Below are positions 8,662-17,240 of a stretch of DNA of 37,413 nucleotides, in pieces (within the stretch, counting starts at the first letter, position 1; every line of letters starts with the position of its first letter). Position numbers and translations under genes: made by a program. The DNA comes from Saccharopolyspora rectivirgula DSM 43747 (GTDB taxonomy: Bacteria; Actinomycetota; Actinomycetes; Mycobacteriales; Pseudonocardiaceae), in assembly GCF_000497205.1 (NCBI RefSeq), contig NZ_AYJW01000039.1:1-37413 (forward strand). Direction: 5' to 3'. The notes under the pieces are model-generated. The model did not search any database, was not told where the DNA came from, and saw nothing but the letters and a program-made list of their open reading frames with translations.

Positions 8662-10341
8662 TCAGTTTCCGGTGGCTGCCGCACGAGCGGTTTCGCGCAG
8701 CTGACGGCGCATGATCTTGCCGGTGGTCGTTTTCGGCAGTTCGTCGAGGATCTCGACGCTGCGCGGGTACTTGTAGGCGGCCAGCTGCTTCCGGCAGTGG
8801 TCGATCAGTTCTTGCTCGGTCGCCGACTGCCCGGACCGCAAACTGACGTAGGCCTTCACGGTTTCTCCCCGGTACGGGTGGGGAATTCCGACCACCGCAG
8901 CTTCTCGAACCGCCGGATGGCCGTAGAGGACGTCTTCGACTTCCCGGGGCCAGACCTTGTACCCGGAAGCGTTGATCATGTCCTTCTTGCGGTCCACGAC
9001 GTAGAACCAGCCCTGCGGGTCCATGAAGCCGACGTCCCCGGTGTGCAGTCGACCGTCGCGAATGCCGGCTTTGGTCTCCTCCGGTTTGTTCCAGTACTGC
9101 GGGACGACCATGGGGCCCTCGATGACGATCTCCCCGGTTTCGCCGACGGGGAGGTCCTCACCGTCTTCCCCGACGATGCGGACGATCGTGTTGAAGGTCG
9201 GTATCCCCACGCTGAGCGTCCCGGAGGCGGGGTCGACCGGAGCTTCCAAATGGGACGGAACGGAGGTCGCGGTGGCGGTCGTCTCGGTCAGCCCGTAGCC
9301 GTTGCGGATGTAGTGCCCGAACCTCTTCCGGAACGTCTCGACCACCGCGGAGGGCAGTGGCGCGCCGCCGGAGTACACCAGCCCGAGCGAGGAGAAGTGC
9401 TCCCGGGTGACGTCCGGGTGGTTCATCAAGGCCATGTACGCGGTGGCCGGTCCGATCATGTAGTAGGGCTTGCGCTCGGCCAGCGCGTCGAGCACCACCC
9501 CGGCTTCGAACCGGTACGCCAGGTCCAGCCGGCCGCGAAGCGCGATGCTCGCCCCCAGCTGGCAGACCATGCCGGTGATGTGGAACAGCGGGGCCAGTCC
9601 GAAGACGCCGACGTTCTCCTTGTCGTGGATCCGCGCCTTGAACCCCTCCGAGTTGAAGACGAGGTTGCCGTGGGTGTTGGTGGCGCCCTTGGGCACCCCG
9701 CTGGTGCCGGAGGTGTAGACCAGCAGTGCGATGTCGTCGGCGGACAGCGCTGCTTCCGATGGCCGCCGGCCCGCCCAGGAGCGGGTGATCTCCACCAGGT
9801 CCGCGCAGTCCCGGGCGGAGCGCCGTTCGAGGCCGCTGAACAGCCGCGGGTCGTTGCGGGTCTGGAAGTCCAGCTCGCTGGTGGTGATCGCGATGTCGAT
9901 GCCCAGCTTCCCGGCCACTTCGCCGAACGCCTCATGCCATCCCTGCTCGGAGGAGATGGCCGCCACCGGGGAGGAGTCGCCGAGGATCTTGGTGAGCTCC
10001 CTGCTCCGGTACATGGGGTTGAGCGGGACCACGATCGCACCGGCTTTCCACCCGGCGAGCAGCCCGATCACGAATTGCGGCACGTTCTGCAGGTAGAGGG
10101 CCACCCGGTCGCCTCGCCGGACCCCGCGTTGTTGCAGGTAAGCAGCAAGGCTGTCGCTGAGCTGGCCGAGTTCGCGGTAGGTCAGCTCGGCGTCGAAGTA
10201 AGTGATCGCCGTGCGCTCCGGGTGCTGCCGGCAGACCTCGGTGAACATCTCGAGCAGCGTGCTGTGCTCGGGCTTCAGCTCCCGGGGTGTGTCGTCACCG
10301 TAAAGAGACAGCCACGGACGTTCGTCGTAAGCACTGCCCAA
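8662..10341 (-). CDS. Long-chain-fatty-acid-CoA ligase (AMP-binding, FadD-like)
   Basis: A 559-residue adenylate-forming enzyme that activates a carboxylic acid to its CoA thioester. Core motifs are complete: the P-loop LLVYTSGTSGVPKGA, NGYGLTETTA, the hinge-side LHTGDVGFMD with YVVDRKKDMI, and the C-terminal catalytic lysine in TTTGKIMRRQL. The start is TTG at 10341, supported by GGAGGT seven bases upstream; no ATG or GTG fits better. It heads an operon with two SDRs and a TetR regulator, and a perfect 6-2-6 palindrome lies just upstream of the RBS. Chain length or substrate class cannot be fixed from sequence. Confidence 0.94.
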   Translation of the reverse strand: MGSAYDERPWLSLYGDDTPRELKPEHSTLLEMFTEVCRQHPERTAITYFDAELTYRELGQLSDSLAAYLQQRGVRRGDRVALYLQNVPQFVIGLLAGWKAGAIVVPLNPMYRSRELTKILGDSSPVAAISSEQGWHEAFGEVAGKLGIDIAITTSELDFQTRNDPRLFSGLERRSARDCADLVEITRSWAGRRPSEAALSADDIALLVYTSGTSGVPKGATNTHGNLVFNSEGFKARIHDKENVGVFGLAPLFHITGMVCQLGASIALRGRLDLAYRFEAGVVLDALAERKPYYMIGPATAYMALMNHPDVTREHFSSLGLVYSGGAPLPSAVVETFRKRFGHYIRNGYGLTETTATATSVPSHLEAPVDPASGTLSVGIPTFNTIVRIVGEDGEDLPVGETGEIVIEGPMVVPQYWNKPEETKAGIRDGRLHTGDVGFMDPQGWFYVVDRKKDMINASGYKVWPREVEDVLYGHPAVREAAVVGIPHPYRGETVKAYVSLRSGQSATEQELIDHCRKQLAAYKYPRSVEILDELPKTTTGKIMRRQLRETARAAATGN

Positions 10342-10360
10342 CGCGCCACCTCCATCGAAG

Positions 10361-10374
10361 ACCGACCAGTCGGT
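10361..10374. promoter_or_regulatory. Palindromic operator upstream of acyl-CoA ligase operon
   Basis: ACCGAC-CA-GTCGGT is a perfect inverted repeat with 6-base arms. It lies about 20 bases upstream of the TTG start at 10341, between the RBS and two TTGACT boxes read on the minus strand (10387-10382 and 10411-10406). It resembles operators of TetR regulators of fatty acid genes. The TetR encoded at 6399-7040, in the same operon, is the obvious candidate; the link is inference. Confidence 0.6.
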
Positions 10375-10694
10375 ACGGCCCAGTCAACGGTGTGATCCGC
10401 GTCGGAGTCAACCCCCACATCCGTTGTTCACCACCCGCACCTGATTTCCACTGAGCGGAAAAGACGGCGAAGAATCCAGCGTTGACCCCCGGCTCGAGCA
10501 GCGCAGCACCCACCTCGAACCCACCGCCGAACACCGAGCGAACACGGCGAACGCCCCCGCCCCACGAAAAAGCCGCCCGTTCGCCCCGCCCGCCGACTAC
10601 TCTTCGGAGTCCGAATGATGCGGCCGGTGGTTTCTCCCCCGCCCAGCGCACGTTGGCGCACACTTTCGCCCTTCAGCGCGCTAAGCTTGGGTTT
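10375..10694. other. Divergent intergenic region between ligase operon and RES module
   Basis: 320 bases without a convincing gene. It holds the minus-strand promoter side of the acyl-CoA ligase operon and, next to the antitoxin start, a -10-like TAAGCT (10682-10687). That box is 7 bases before the ATG at 10695, which has no Shine-Dalgarno, so the antitoxin transcript is probably leaderless. The short open frames here lack recognisable features. Confidence 0.5.
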
Positions 10695-11279
10695 ATGACA
10701 GCCGCGCTGGAAACCGTTCTGGCCCGCGCCGGATTGAAGGTCACGGCCGACGAATTCCTGTCCCTGGTCGAGGACGCAGCCAAGAAGCTCACCTCACCGC
10801 AGACGGATCCAGCCGCGCACTTCACCGAATCCGAACGCGCCGCCCTCTCCGAAGCCGGGTTGGACATGGACCCGCTCGAGGAGACCGAGACCGACCAGCG
10901 GGCGCGCACCGTGGCCGAGCAGACCGTGCTGCGGGACACCGCGCTGTCGGTCAACCAGGCCGCGCAGCGCATCGGGGTGGACAGCAGCCGCATCCGACAC
11001 CGCATCGCCGAACACCGGCTGATGGGCTGGAAGGACCGCGGCGGCTGGCGGTTGCCCGCGTGGCAGTTCACCGACAGCGACGTGCTCCCCGGTCTGGAGT
11101 TGGTGATCCCTGCGATGCCAACGGACCAACCCGCGCTGGTGCTCGCCAACTTCATGACCACTCCGCAGGAAGATCTCGAACTCGGCGACCGCCCGGCAAG
11201 CCCTCGCGAGTGGCTGCTCGCCGGCGGTGACCCCCGCCGGGTCGCCGAGCTGGCAGCGAACATCGGCACACCCGCCTGA
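10695..11279 (+). CDS. RES-toxin-associated antitoxin (MbcA/ParS/Xre-like)
   Basis: A 194-residue protein directly upstream of a RES-domain toxin. The middle (about residues 89-120, LSVNQAAQRIGVDSSRIRHR) looks like a small DNA-binding helix-turn-helix. The C-terminus (PREWLLAGGDPRRVAELA) matches the style of the antitoxin domain that ends MbcA/ParS/Xre proteins and covers the toxin active site. The ATG at 10695 lacks an RBS and is probably leaderless; a longer in-frame extension to 10482 is low-complexity intergenic DNA. It would neutralise the partner and autoregulate the pair. It is longer than MbcA because of an extra N-terminal part of unknown role. Confidence 0.78.
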   Translation: MTAALETVLARAGLKVTADEFLSLVEDAAKKLTSPQTDPAAHFTESERAALSEAGLDMDPLEETETDQRARTVAEQTVLRDTALSVNQAAQRIGVDSSRIRHRIAEHRLMGWKDRGGWRLPAWQFTDSDVLPGLELVIPAMPTDQPALVLANFMTTPQEDLELGDRPASPREWLLAGGDPRRVAELAANIGTPA

Positions 11280-11314
11280 CCGCTCTCGGCAGGCGAGACG
11301 ACCTCAGGACGCAG

Positions 11315-11974
11315 ATGGCCCGGCTCCCCCAGCCACCCGCGCCTGCCGTGTTGCAGGCAATACTCCGGCGCACCGAGGATGTGATCGCGGTGCCCGCCGG
11401 TACCCAACTCGTTCGGGTTTACACCACGGGCGGCAAGCACCCGCAGCAGTGGAACACCTTCCGGTACGCCGGCCCCCTGCCGCACGCCCGGTTCGATCCG
11501 CACACCCCCAACTCGCACGGCGGCCCCGGGACCACTGTCACCAGAGAGCACGGAGTGCTGTACTTCTCCACTTCGGTCCGAACCTGCATCGCCGAAGTGT
11601 TCCAAGCCACTTCCACTGTAGATAGAAGATCGCGCGATCCGCACCTGGTCCTGTTCCGCCCACGACGGACCCTCCGCCTGCTGGACCTGACCGGTTTGTG
11701 GCCCACCCGGGCAGGCGCTTCCCAAGCCATCAGCAGCGGCCCCAAGCACCGCACGCAGGCCTGGGCGCGGGCGATCCGCGCCGCGTACCCGGAGCTGGAC
11801 GGGCTGTGGTACCGGTCGTCGATGGACGGGGGGAACTCGCTGTGCCTGTGGGACCCACCGGCCTCCACCGCTCTGCCGGACGCCCCCGACGTGCTGCTCC
11901 CGCTCAGCCACCCCGGCTTGGACGTCCCCCTGGCCAGGGTGTGCAGAGAGCTGAACTACACCCTCCTGGACTAG
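11315..11974 (+). CDS. RES domain toxin (NAD+ phosphorylase/ADP-ribosyl type)
   Basis: A 219-residue RES-domain protein, 35 bases downstream of its antitoxin. Known RES toxins (MbcT, ParT) degrade NAD+ or ADP-ribosylate a metabolic target using an Arg, Tyr, Glu and Ser set. Here the counterparts are visible as R34 and Y36 (LVRVYTTG), YFSTS at 83-87 with E94 (CIAEVF), and the serine in YRSSMDG at 166-172. RES domains are named for these conserved residues, so the protein looks active. No strong RBS precedes the ATG. It is followed by a palindromic terminator. Confidence 0.88.
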   Translation: MARLPQPPAPAVLQAILRRTEDVIAVPAGTQLVRVYTTGGKHPQQWNTFRYAGPLPHARFDPHTPNSHGGPGTTVTREHGVLYFSTSVRTCIAEVFQATSTVDRRSRDPHLVLFRPRRTLRLLDLTGLWPTRAGASQAISSGPKHRTQAWARAIRAAYPELDGLWYRSSMDGGNSLCLWDPPASTALPDAPDVLLPLSHPGLDVPLARVCRELNYTLLD

Positions 11975-11991
11975 TGAAGAACCGTGAAAGC

Positions 11992-12027
11992 AGAACTGCG
12001 CCGGTCCCCGGGGACCGGCGCAGTTCT
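11992..12027. terminator. Bidirectional terminator, 36-base perfect palindrome
   Basis: Two 18-base arms (11992-12009 and 12010-12027) are exact reverse complements with no spacer, so a hairpin would leave only a few central CCGG bases unpaired. It lies in the 69-base gap between the convergent RES toxin and terC genes, with no U-tract, as is common in high-GC actinobacteria. Confidence 0.8.
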
Positions 12028-12043
12028 CGCAACGCACCGATGG

Positions 12044-13069
12044 TCAGGCACTGGCTCCGTTGTCAGCCGCCTCGTTCTCGGCATCCCGCTTGGACTTGAC
12101 CAAACTGGCCCAAGTCGTGATCGCCAACACCAGGACGATGAAGCCGAGCGACATCCAGTTGGTGATCTCCAGCCATTCCGGCACCAAGTGGTACTCGTGC
12201 AGCGCGTGGATGACCAGCTTGATGCCGATGAACCCGAGGATGATCGCCAGTCCGACGGACAGGTAGACGAGTTTGCTCACCAGGGTGCCGAGCAGGAAGT
12301 ACAGCTGCCGCAACCCCATCAGGGCGAAAGCGTTCGCCGCGAACACCAGGAACGGGTCTTGGGTGATGCCGAAGATCGCCGGGATCGAGTCGACCGCGAA
12401 CAGCAGGTCAGCGCTACCGATGGCGACGATGACCATCAGCATCGGGGTCAAGTAGCGCTTGCCGTCGATCTTCACCACCGACTTGACGCCGTGGTACTCC
12501 TCGGTGACCGGGAAGAACTTCCGCACCCACCGCACCACGGCGTTTTCCTTGTACTCCTCTTCTTCGTCCTTCTTGCGGAGCATGTTGACGGCGGTCCACA
12601 GCAGGAAACCGCCGAAGATGAAGAAGATCCAAACGAAGCGGGCGATCAGCGCCGCACCGACGAGGATGAAGACACCGCGCATGATCAACGCCAGCAAGAT
12701 GCCGATCAACAGCACCCTGTGCTGGTGCACGGCGGGGACCGCGAAGCTGGACATGATCACCATGAAGATGAACAGGTTGTCCATGCTCAGCGAGTACTCG
12801 GTGATGTAACCCGTGAAGTACTCGATCGCGAAGTGCGGGCTGCCGAAGAGCCACACCCCGACGCCGAACACCAGCGCGCAGCTGACGTAGAAGACCACCC
12901 ACTTCGCCGCTTCGCCGGCGGTCACTTCGTGCGGCTTGCGGTCGACGATCACCAGATCGAGCAGCAGCAGCACGGCCAGACCGCCCAGGGTGGCCAACCA
13001 GACCCACCACGGCACGTGCATCTGGTCATCGCCGGCCTGTTGTGCCAGCACCGTCATGTTGGCAAGCAT
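12044..13069 (-). CDS. TerC/Alx family integral membrane protein
   Basis: A 341-residue TerC-family protein with about eight or nine membrane segments. Conserved acidic membrane motifs are present: EYSLSMDNLFIFMVIMSSF near residue 90 and GSADLLFAVDSIPAIFGIT near residue 220. A charged cytoplasmic loop (RKKDEEEEYKE) lies between them. TerC/Alx proteins are linked to Mn2+ export and to metal loading of exported proteins. The ATG at 13069 is six bases from GGAGG. The leader is a yybP-ykoY-type manganese riboswitch (separate entry), which supports a role in Mn2+ homeostasis rather than tellurite resistance. Confidence 0.93.
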   Translation of the reverse strand: MLANMTVLAQQAGDDQMHVPWWVWLATLGGLAVLLLLDLVIVDRKPHEVTAGEAAKWVVFYVSCALVFGVGVWLFGSPHFAIEYFTGYITEYSLSMDNLFIFMVIMSSFAVPAVHQHRVLLIGILLALIMRGVFILVGAALIARFVWIFFIFGGFLLWTAVNMLRKKDEEEEYKENAVVRWVRKFFPVTEEYHGVKSVVKIDGKRYLTPMLMVIVAIGSADLLFAVDSIPAIFGITQDPFLVFAANAFALMGLRQLYFLLGTLVSKLVYLSVGLAIILGFIGIKLVIHALHEYHLVPEWLEITNWMSLGFIVLVLAITTWASLVKSKRDAENEAADNGASA

Positions 13070-13203
13070 CTACCACCTCCGGTTCAGGGCAAAGCCGGGA
13101 CCGGAGGTCTCTTCCACCGGCACCAGCCGGCCGACGGCACCGGGCCTGCACTCCGCAAGGTCCGTGCTGACGACGCCGTCGCGCAGGAATACTCCCCTCC
13201 ACA
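13070..13203 (-). promoter_or_regulatory. yybP-ykoY (Mn2+) riboswitch with translational expression platform
   Basis: Read on the minus strand, the leader contains the family hallmarks in order: GGAGGGGAGTATTCC (from 13200), GTCGTCAGCACGG in the middle, and GGAAGAGACCTCC at the 3' end. Stem P1 pairs GGAGG (13200-13196) with CCTCC (13107-13103). The 3' P1 strand continues as ACCTCCGGT (13108-13100), exactly complementary to the terC Shine-Dalgarno region ACCGGAGGT (13083-13075). So either P1 forms and the RBS is free, or the RBS is masked: a translational ON switch. Confidence 0.85.
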
Positions 13204-13509
13204 ACCTGGCCAAGATTCTTGCGTACCCCCCCCACTTGCGAACACATGGGGCGGACTTGTGCGATGAAGATCACCATCGGGCCATTTCGGGCGGCGACCG
13301 CCGTGGCGAACCGCCCGAGGCAGCATACGGCGCTCAGTTTATTGGGCAGCACCGGCCTGCGAGCAGCGAGACGCCACCGAACGGGCAGCCGCTACCGACT
13401 TGTGATCGAAGCGGTCGCCGGTTGCTGTTTGGTCTCTGCTTCATAGCGTCTTCGTTGTGGCCCGGCCAAGACAAAAACCGCTCGGGCTTCTTGCCCTACT
13501 GTCGAATGC
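13204..13509. other. Intergenic region between terC and the hydrolase-ABC gene
   Basis: About 300 bases between divergent genes. It must hold the terC promoter on the minus strand and the promoter of the hydrolase-ABC gene on the plus strand. Next to the latter, TACTGT at 13498-13503 is placed as a -10 box six bases before the GTG, with no Shine-Dalgarno, suggesting a leaderless transcript. No gene is recognisable. Confidence 0.45.
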
Positions 13510-16302
13510 GTGTCCACCTCCCGTCGCCGTCGCAAGGGCCTGCTGGTCGTCGCCCTCGCCTGCATCGCACTCGTGGTCCTCGTGGTGTCGTTGCGGTCGA
13601 TCGACGATCAACCCTTCCACGAACCACCAGCTTCCCGAGAAGCAATGGTCGACGTGCTCGACGGGCCGGATCGTTCCGAACGAATTCAAATAGACGTAAC
13701 CCTCTATTCGCCCGAGGAAACTCCGGCTCCGGCCGTGATGATCGCGCACGGCTTCGGCGGCACCAAGCAAGACTCCGAACAACAGGCCCGCGAACTGGCC
13801 AAACGGGGCTTCACCGTGCTCACCTACTCCGCCCGCGGATTCGGGCGGAGCACCGGCAAGATCGCCCTCAACTCGCAGGAGTACGAGGTCACCGACGCCC
13901 AGCAGCTGCTCGACTGGTTGGCCCGCCAGCCGGAGGTGCTGCGCGACGGCGACGGTGACCCCAGGGTCGGGGTGACCGGCGTGTCCTACGGCGGCGCGCT
14001 CAGCCTGCTGCTGGCCGGCACCGATCCACGGGTGGACGCCATCGCGCCGATCATGACCTACAACGACCTGGCGCAAGCGCTGCTGCCGAACAACGCCACC
14101 CGCGGTGCGATCGCCGACAACACCCCCGCCCGCGGCGGGACCGCCGAGGCCGGGGTGTTCAAACAGGCCTGGGCCAGCCTGTTGTTCTCCGCGGGCAGCA
14201 ACATCACGCCCGGTTCCTCCCCAGCAGCGGGACCACCCGCGTCCCCCGCCACCCCACCACCGGCCACCTGCGGGAACTTCACCACCGAGGTGTGCGCCGC
14301 CTACACCGAGATCGCCCGGACCGGCAAGGTCAGCACGGCCACCCGGGAGCTGCTGGAATCGGTGTCGCCGAAGCAGGTCGCGCACCACATCAAGGTGCCA
14401 ACGCTGCTGGTGCAAGGGGAGCAGGACAGCCTCTTCGGCCTGGACCAGGCCGACGCCAACGCCCGCCAGATCGCGTCCTCAGGCGCCGAGGTGAAGGTCG
14501 TCTGGTTCGCCGGCGGGCACGACGGCCAGGCCCCCGGCCAGCGCATCCAGAACATGGTCGGCGACTGGTTCGCCTTCCACCTCGGCGGCGTGCCGCCGGT
14601 TCCCAACCCAGGAACCGGCTTCGAGTACGAGGTCGCCGGACGGGTCTCCAACGACGGGGAACTCCCGGTCCGAGTCGTCTCCAACCCCACCTATCCCGGA
14701 GTGACCGGGCAGCGCACCCCGCGCTACACGCTCGACCTGCACGGAGATCCCGCGCCGGTGATCAACCCGCCCGGCGGGTTGCCCGCCGCGACCAGTTCCC
14801 TGCCCGGGCTCGGCACCGGTGGGGAACTCCCGGGCGAACTCGGCCAAGTGCTCGCGCGGGACATCCCCGGCCAGACCGCGGTGTTCAGCACCGATCCGGT
14901 GTCCAGCCAGCTGATGATCTCCGGGGTGCCGCAGACCAGGATCTCCGTGGCCTCGGTCCCGGGGCAGCCCTCCTCCGAAGAGGCCACCCTGTTCGCCAAG
15001 CTCTACGACGTCGACGAAAACGGCAACCGGAGGCTGTTGGGCAACTCCGCCGCCCCCTTCCGCGTGACGGGTTTGCCGGCCGACGGAACACCGGTCGAAG
15101 TCGAGGTCGCGCTGCCCGGGATGGTCCACGCCCTGCAGGCCGGGCACCGGCTGGAGCTGGCCGTCACCACCACCGACCAGGCCTACGCGGTACCGGCAGC
15201 ACCCGCGGTGCACCGCGTAGGCCTCGCCGGTGCTGGCGAGCTCGTCGTCCCCTCGGTGCGCGGGACCAGTTCCGCCGAACCCGTCCCGCTGCTGCCGCTG
15301 CTCGGGATCGGCGGGATCCTGCTGGCCGTGCTGGTGGTGTGGGGCATCTCCCGGCTGATCCGCTACGGCAGCGATGAACCCGATCCGCTGCTGGCCGACA
15401 CCCCGCTGGTCGTCTCCGACCTCACGAAGTCCTACCCGGACAAGCCGGCCGCGGTCACCGGGCTGTCGCTGCGCGTGGAACCGGGGCAGATCGTCGGCCT
15501 GCTCGGCCCCAACGGGGCGGGCAAGAGCACGACGCTGCGGATGCTGCTGGGCCTGGTGCACCCCACCAAGGGGCACATCCGTTTGTTCGGACACCGAGTG
15601 GTGCCCGGCGCACCGGTGCTCTCCCGAATGGGTGCGCTCATCGAGAACCCCGGCTTCCTGCCCCACCTGTCCGGCATGGACAACTTACGGTACTACTGGG
15701 CGGCCACCGGGCGGCCCATGCTGCAAGCCCGGTTCGACGAGGTGTTGCAGATCGCCGGGCTGGGCTCGGCGGCGCAGCGCCCGGTCCGCACCTACAGCCA
15801 GGGGATGAAGCAGCGGCTGGCCATCGCCCAGGCCATGCTCGGCCTGCCCGACCTGCTGATCCTCGACGAACCGACCAACGGGCTGGATCCGCCGCAGATC
15901 CACCAGATGCGGGAGATCCTCCGCCGCTACGCCGCGACCGGGCGCAGTGTGCTGCTGTCCAGCCACCTGCTGGTCGAAGTGGAGCAGACCTGCACCCACG
16001 TCGTGGTGATGCACAACGGCAAGCTCATCGCCTCCGGAAGCGTGTCCGAGATCGTTTCGATGAGCGGCTCGGCCACTTTCCGGGTCGATGACGCGAAGAA
16101 AGCCGCCGAGGCGTTGCGCACCGTCGAAGGTCTCGGGCCGGTGGAGATCGACGGTGATCTGGTGCACGCCGAGCTGGCGGAGCACTCGATCGCCGTGGCG
16201 ATCAACGTTCTGGTCGCCGCCGGGATCGCGGTGCACCAAGCGGGGCCCCGCAGACGCTTGGAAGACGCGTTCTTGCAGCTAGTCGGAGAGGACCAGGGAT
16301 GA
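13510..16302 (+). CDS. Extracytoplasmic alpha/beta hydrolase fused to ABC transporter ATPase
   Basis: A 930-residue fusion. Residues 1-30 are a basic signal-anchor (RRRRK, then a hydrophobic stretch). Residues about 50-360 are an alpha/beta hydrolase of the CocE/X-prolyl peptidase (S15-like) type with nucleophile S159 in GVSYGG and likely triad partners D306 and H337. Residues about 365-590 form a beta-sandwich like the C-terminal domain of that family. A membrane helix follows at about 594-616. Residues about 630-930 are a DRA-type ABC ATPase: Walker A GPNGAGKST at 666-674, signature YSQGM at 762-766, Walker B LLILDEP with E787, H-loop H819. The topology predicted is hydrolase outside, ATPase inside. 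It contains a rare TTA codon at 15685. The downstream permease overlaps by ATGA. Confidence 0.92.
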   Translation: MSTSRRRRKGLLVVALACIALVVLVVSLRSIDDQPFHEPPASREAMVDVLDGPDRSERIQIDVTLYSPEETPAPAVMIAHGFGGTKQDSEQQARELAKRGFTVLTYSARGFGRSTGKIALNSQEYEVTDAQQLLDWLARQPEVLRDGDGDPRVGVTGVSYGGALSLLLAGTDPRVDAIAPIMTYNDLAQALLPNNATRGAIADNTPARGGTAEAGVFKQAWASLLFSAGSNITPGSSPAAGPPASPATPPPATCGNFTTEVCAAYTEIARTGKVSTATRELLESVSPKQVAHHIKVPTLLVQGEQDSLFGLDQADANARQIASSGAEVKVVWFAGGHDGQAPGQRIQNMVGDWFAFHLGGVPPVPNPGTGFEYEVAGRVSNDGELPVRVVSNPTYPGVTGQRTPRYTLDLHGDPAPVINPPGGLPAATSSLPGLGTGGELPGELGQVLARDIPGQTAVFSTDPVSSQLMISGVPQTRISVASVPGQPSSEEATLFAKLYDVDENGNRRLLGNSAAPFRVTGLPADGTPVEVEVALPGMVHALQAGHRLELAVTTTDQAYAVPAAPAVHRVGLAGAGELVVPSVRGTSSAEPVPLLPLLGIGGILLAVLVVWGISRLIRYGSDEPDPLLADTPLVVSDLTKSYPDKPAAVTGLSLRVEPGQIVGLLGPNGAGKSTTLRMLLGLVHPTKGHIRLFGHRVVPGAPVLSRMGALIENPGFLPHLSGMDNLRYYWAATGRPMLQARFDEVLQIAGLGSAAQRPVRTYSQGMKQRLAIAQAMLGLPDLLILDEPTNGLDPPQIHQMREILRRYAATGRSVLLSSHLLVEVEQTCTHVVVMHNGKLIASGSVSEIVSMSGSATFRVDDAKKAAEALRTVEGLGPVEIDGDLVHAELAEHSIAVAINVLVAAGIAVHQAGPRRRLEDAFLQLVGEDQG

Positions 16303-17195
16303 CGCAGCAGTCAGGAGAGGGTGTTCTGGTCAAAGCCCCCCGCGGCTGCACGCAACCCGACGGCAGCGCCGAGGGCTACCGGGCCAACGGCACGCTGCCG
16401 CTGCGGGTGGAGCTGGCCCGCCAGCTGCGGCGCCGCCGCACCCGGATAACCCTGTGGTTCCTCGCGGCGCTTCCGCTGCTGCTGGTGGCGGCCTTCCAGA
16501 TCGGGGAGCCTCCCTCGGAGCGGGGCCGGACCTTCGCCGACATCGCCACCTCGAGCGGCTTGAACTTCGTGGTGTTCACCCTGGCCGTTTCGGCCAGCTT
16601 CCTGCTGGTCATGGTGGTGGCCCTGGTGTTCGGCGACACCGTGGCGAGCGAGGCGTCCTGGTCCACGTTGAAGTACCTGCTCGCCGCACCGATCCCGCGG
16701 GCCCGGCTGCTCCGGCAGAAAACCCTGGTCGCGGCAATGCTGTCCGCCACCGGGGTGGTTCTGCTGGTCGGGGTGGCCACGGCTGTCGGCCTGCTCGAGT
16801 ACGGAACCGGGGAACTGACCACCCCGAGCGGTGAGGCGCTGCCCTTCCAGGCCGGGCTGCTCAGCATCGCGATGGCGGTCGGCTACTTGCTGGTGCACCT
16901 GTTCTGGGTGGCCGGGCTGGCCCTGTGGATGAGCGTCAACACCGATGCGCCGCTGGGTGCGGTGGGCGGCACCGTGCTGGTGTCGATCCTCTCCCGCATC
17001 CTCGACGAGATCACCGCTCTCGGAGACCTGCGGGCCTACCTGCCCACCCACTACGCGCGGGCCTACCTGAACTTCTTCAGCCAGGAAGTCAACTGGTCCG
17101 AGGTGGCCAACGGTGCGCTGTCCGCAGTGGCTTACGGCGCGATCTTCACCGCCCTCGCGGTCTGGCGTTTCACCCGCAAGGACATCACGAACTGA
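16299..17195 (+). CDS. ABC-2 type transporter permease
   Basis: A 298-residue membrane protein with an N-terminal cytoplasmic tail of about 45 residues and roughly six hydrophobic segments. FGDTVASEASWSTLKYLLAA with RARLLRQK after it is the typical first cytoplasmic loop of ABC-2 (NatB-like) permeases. It starts within the stop of the hydrolase-ATPase gene (ATGA), so the two are made together and probably form one exporter, with the ATPase domain of the fusion protein driving this permease. The cargo is unknown; peptides, antibiotics or lipids are all possible for this class. Confidence 0.9.
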   Translation: MTQQSGEGVLVKAPRGCTQPDGSAEGYRANGTLPLRVELARQLRRRRTRITLWFLAALPLLLVAAFQIGEPPSERGRTFADIATSSGLNFVVFTLAVSASFLLVMVVALVFGDTVASEASWSTLKYLLAAPIPRARLLRQKTLVAAMLSATGVVLLVGVATAVGLLEYGTGELTTPSGEALPFQAGLLSIAMAVGYLLVHLFWVAGLALWMSVNTDAPLGAVGGTVLVSILSRILDEITALGDLRAYLPTHYARAYLNFFSQEVNWSEVANGALSAVAYGAIFTALAVWRFTRKDITN

Positions 17196-17206
17196 GCGGA
17201 GTGCGC

Positions 17207-17234
17207 GGCGGGCCGGCTGCTGTCCCGGCCCGCC
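17207..17234. terminator. Bidirectional terminator between ABC permease and uvrB
   Basis: A perfect 10-bp GC stem (17207-17216 with 17225-17234) and an 8-base loop, in the 45-base gap between the convergent permease and uvrB genes. Confidence 0.75.
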
Positions 17235-17240
17235 ACCAGT

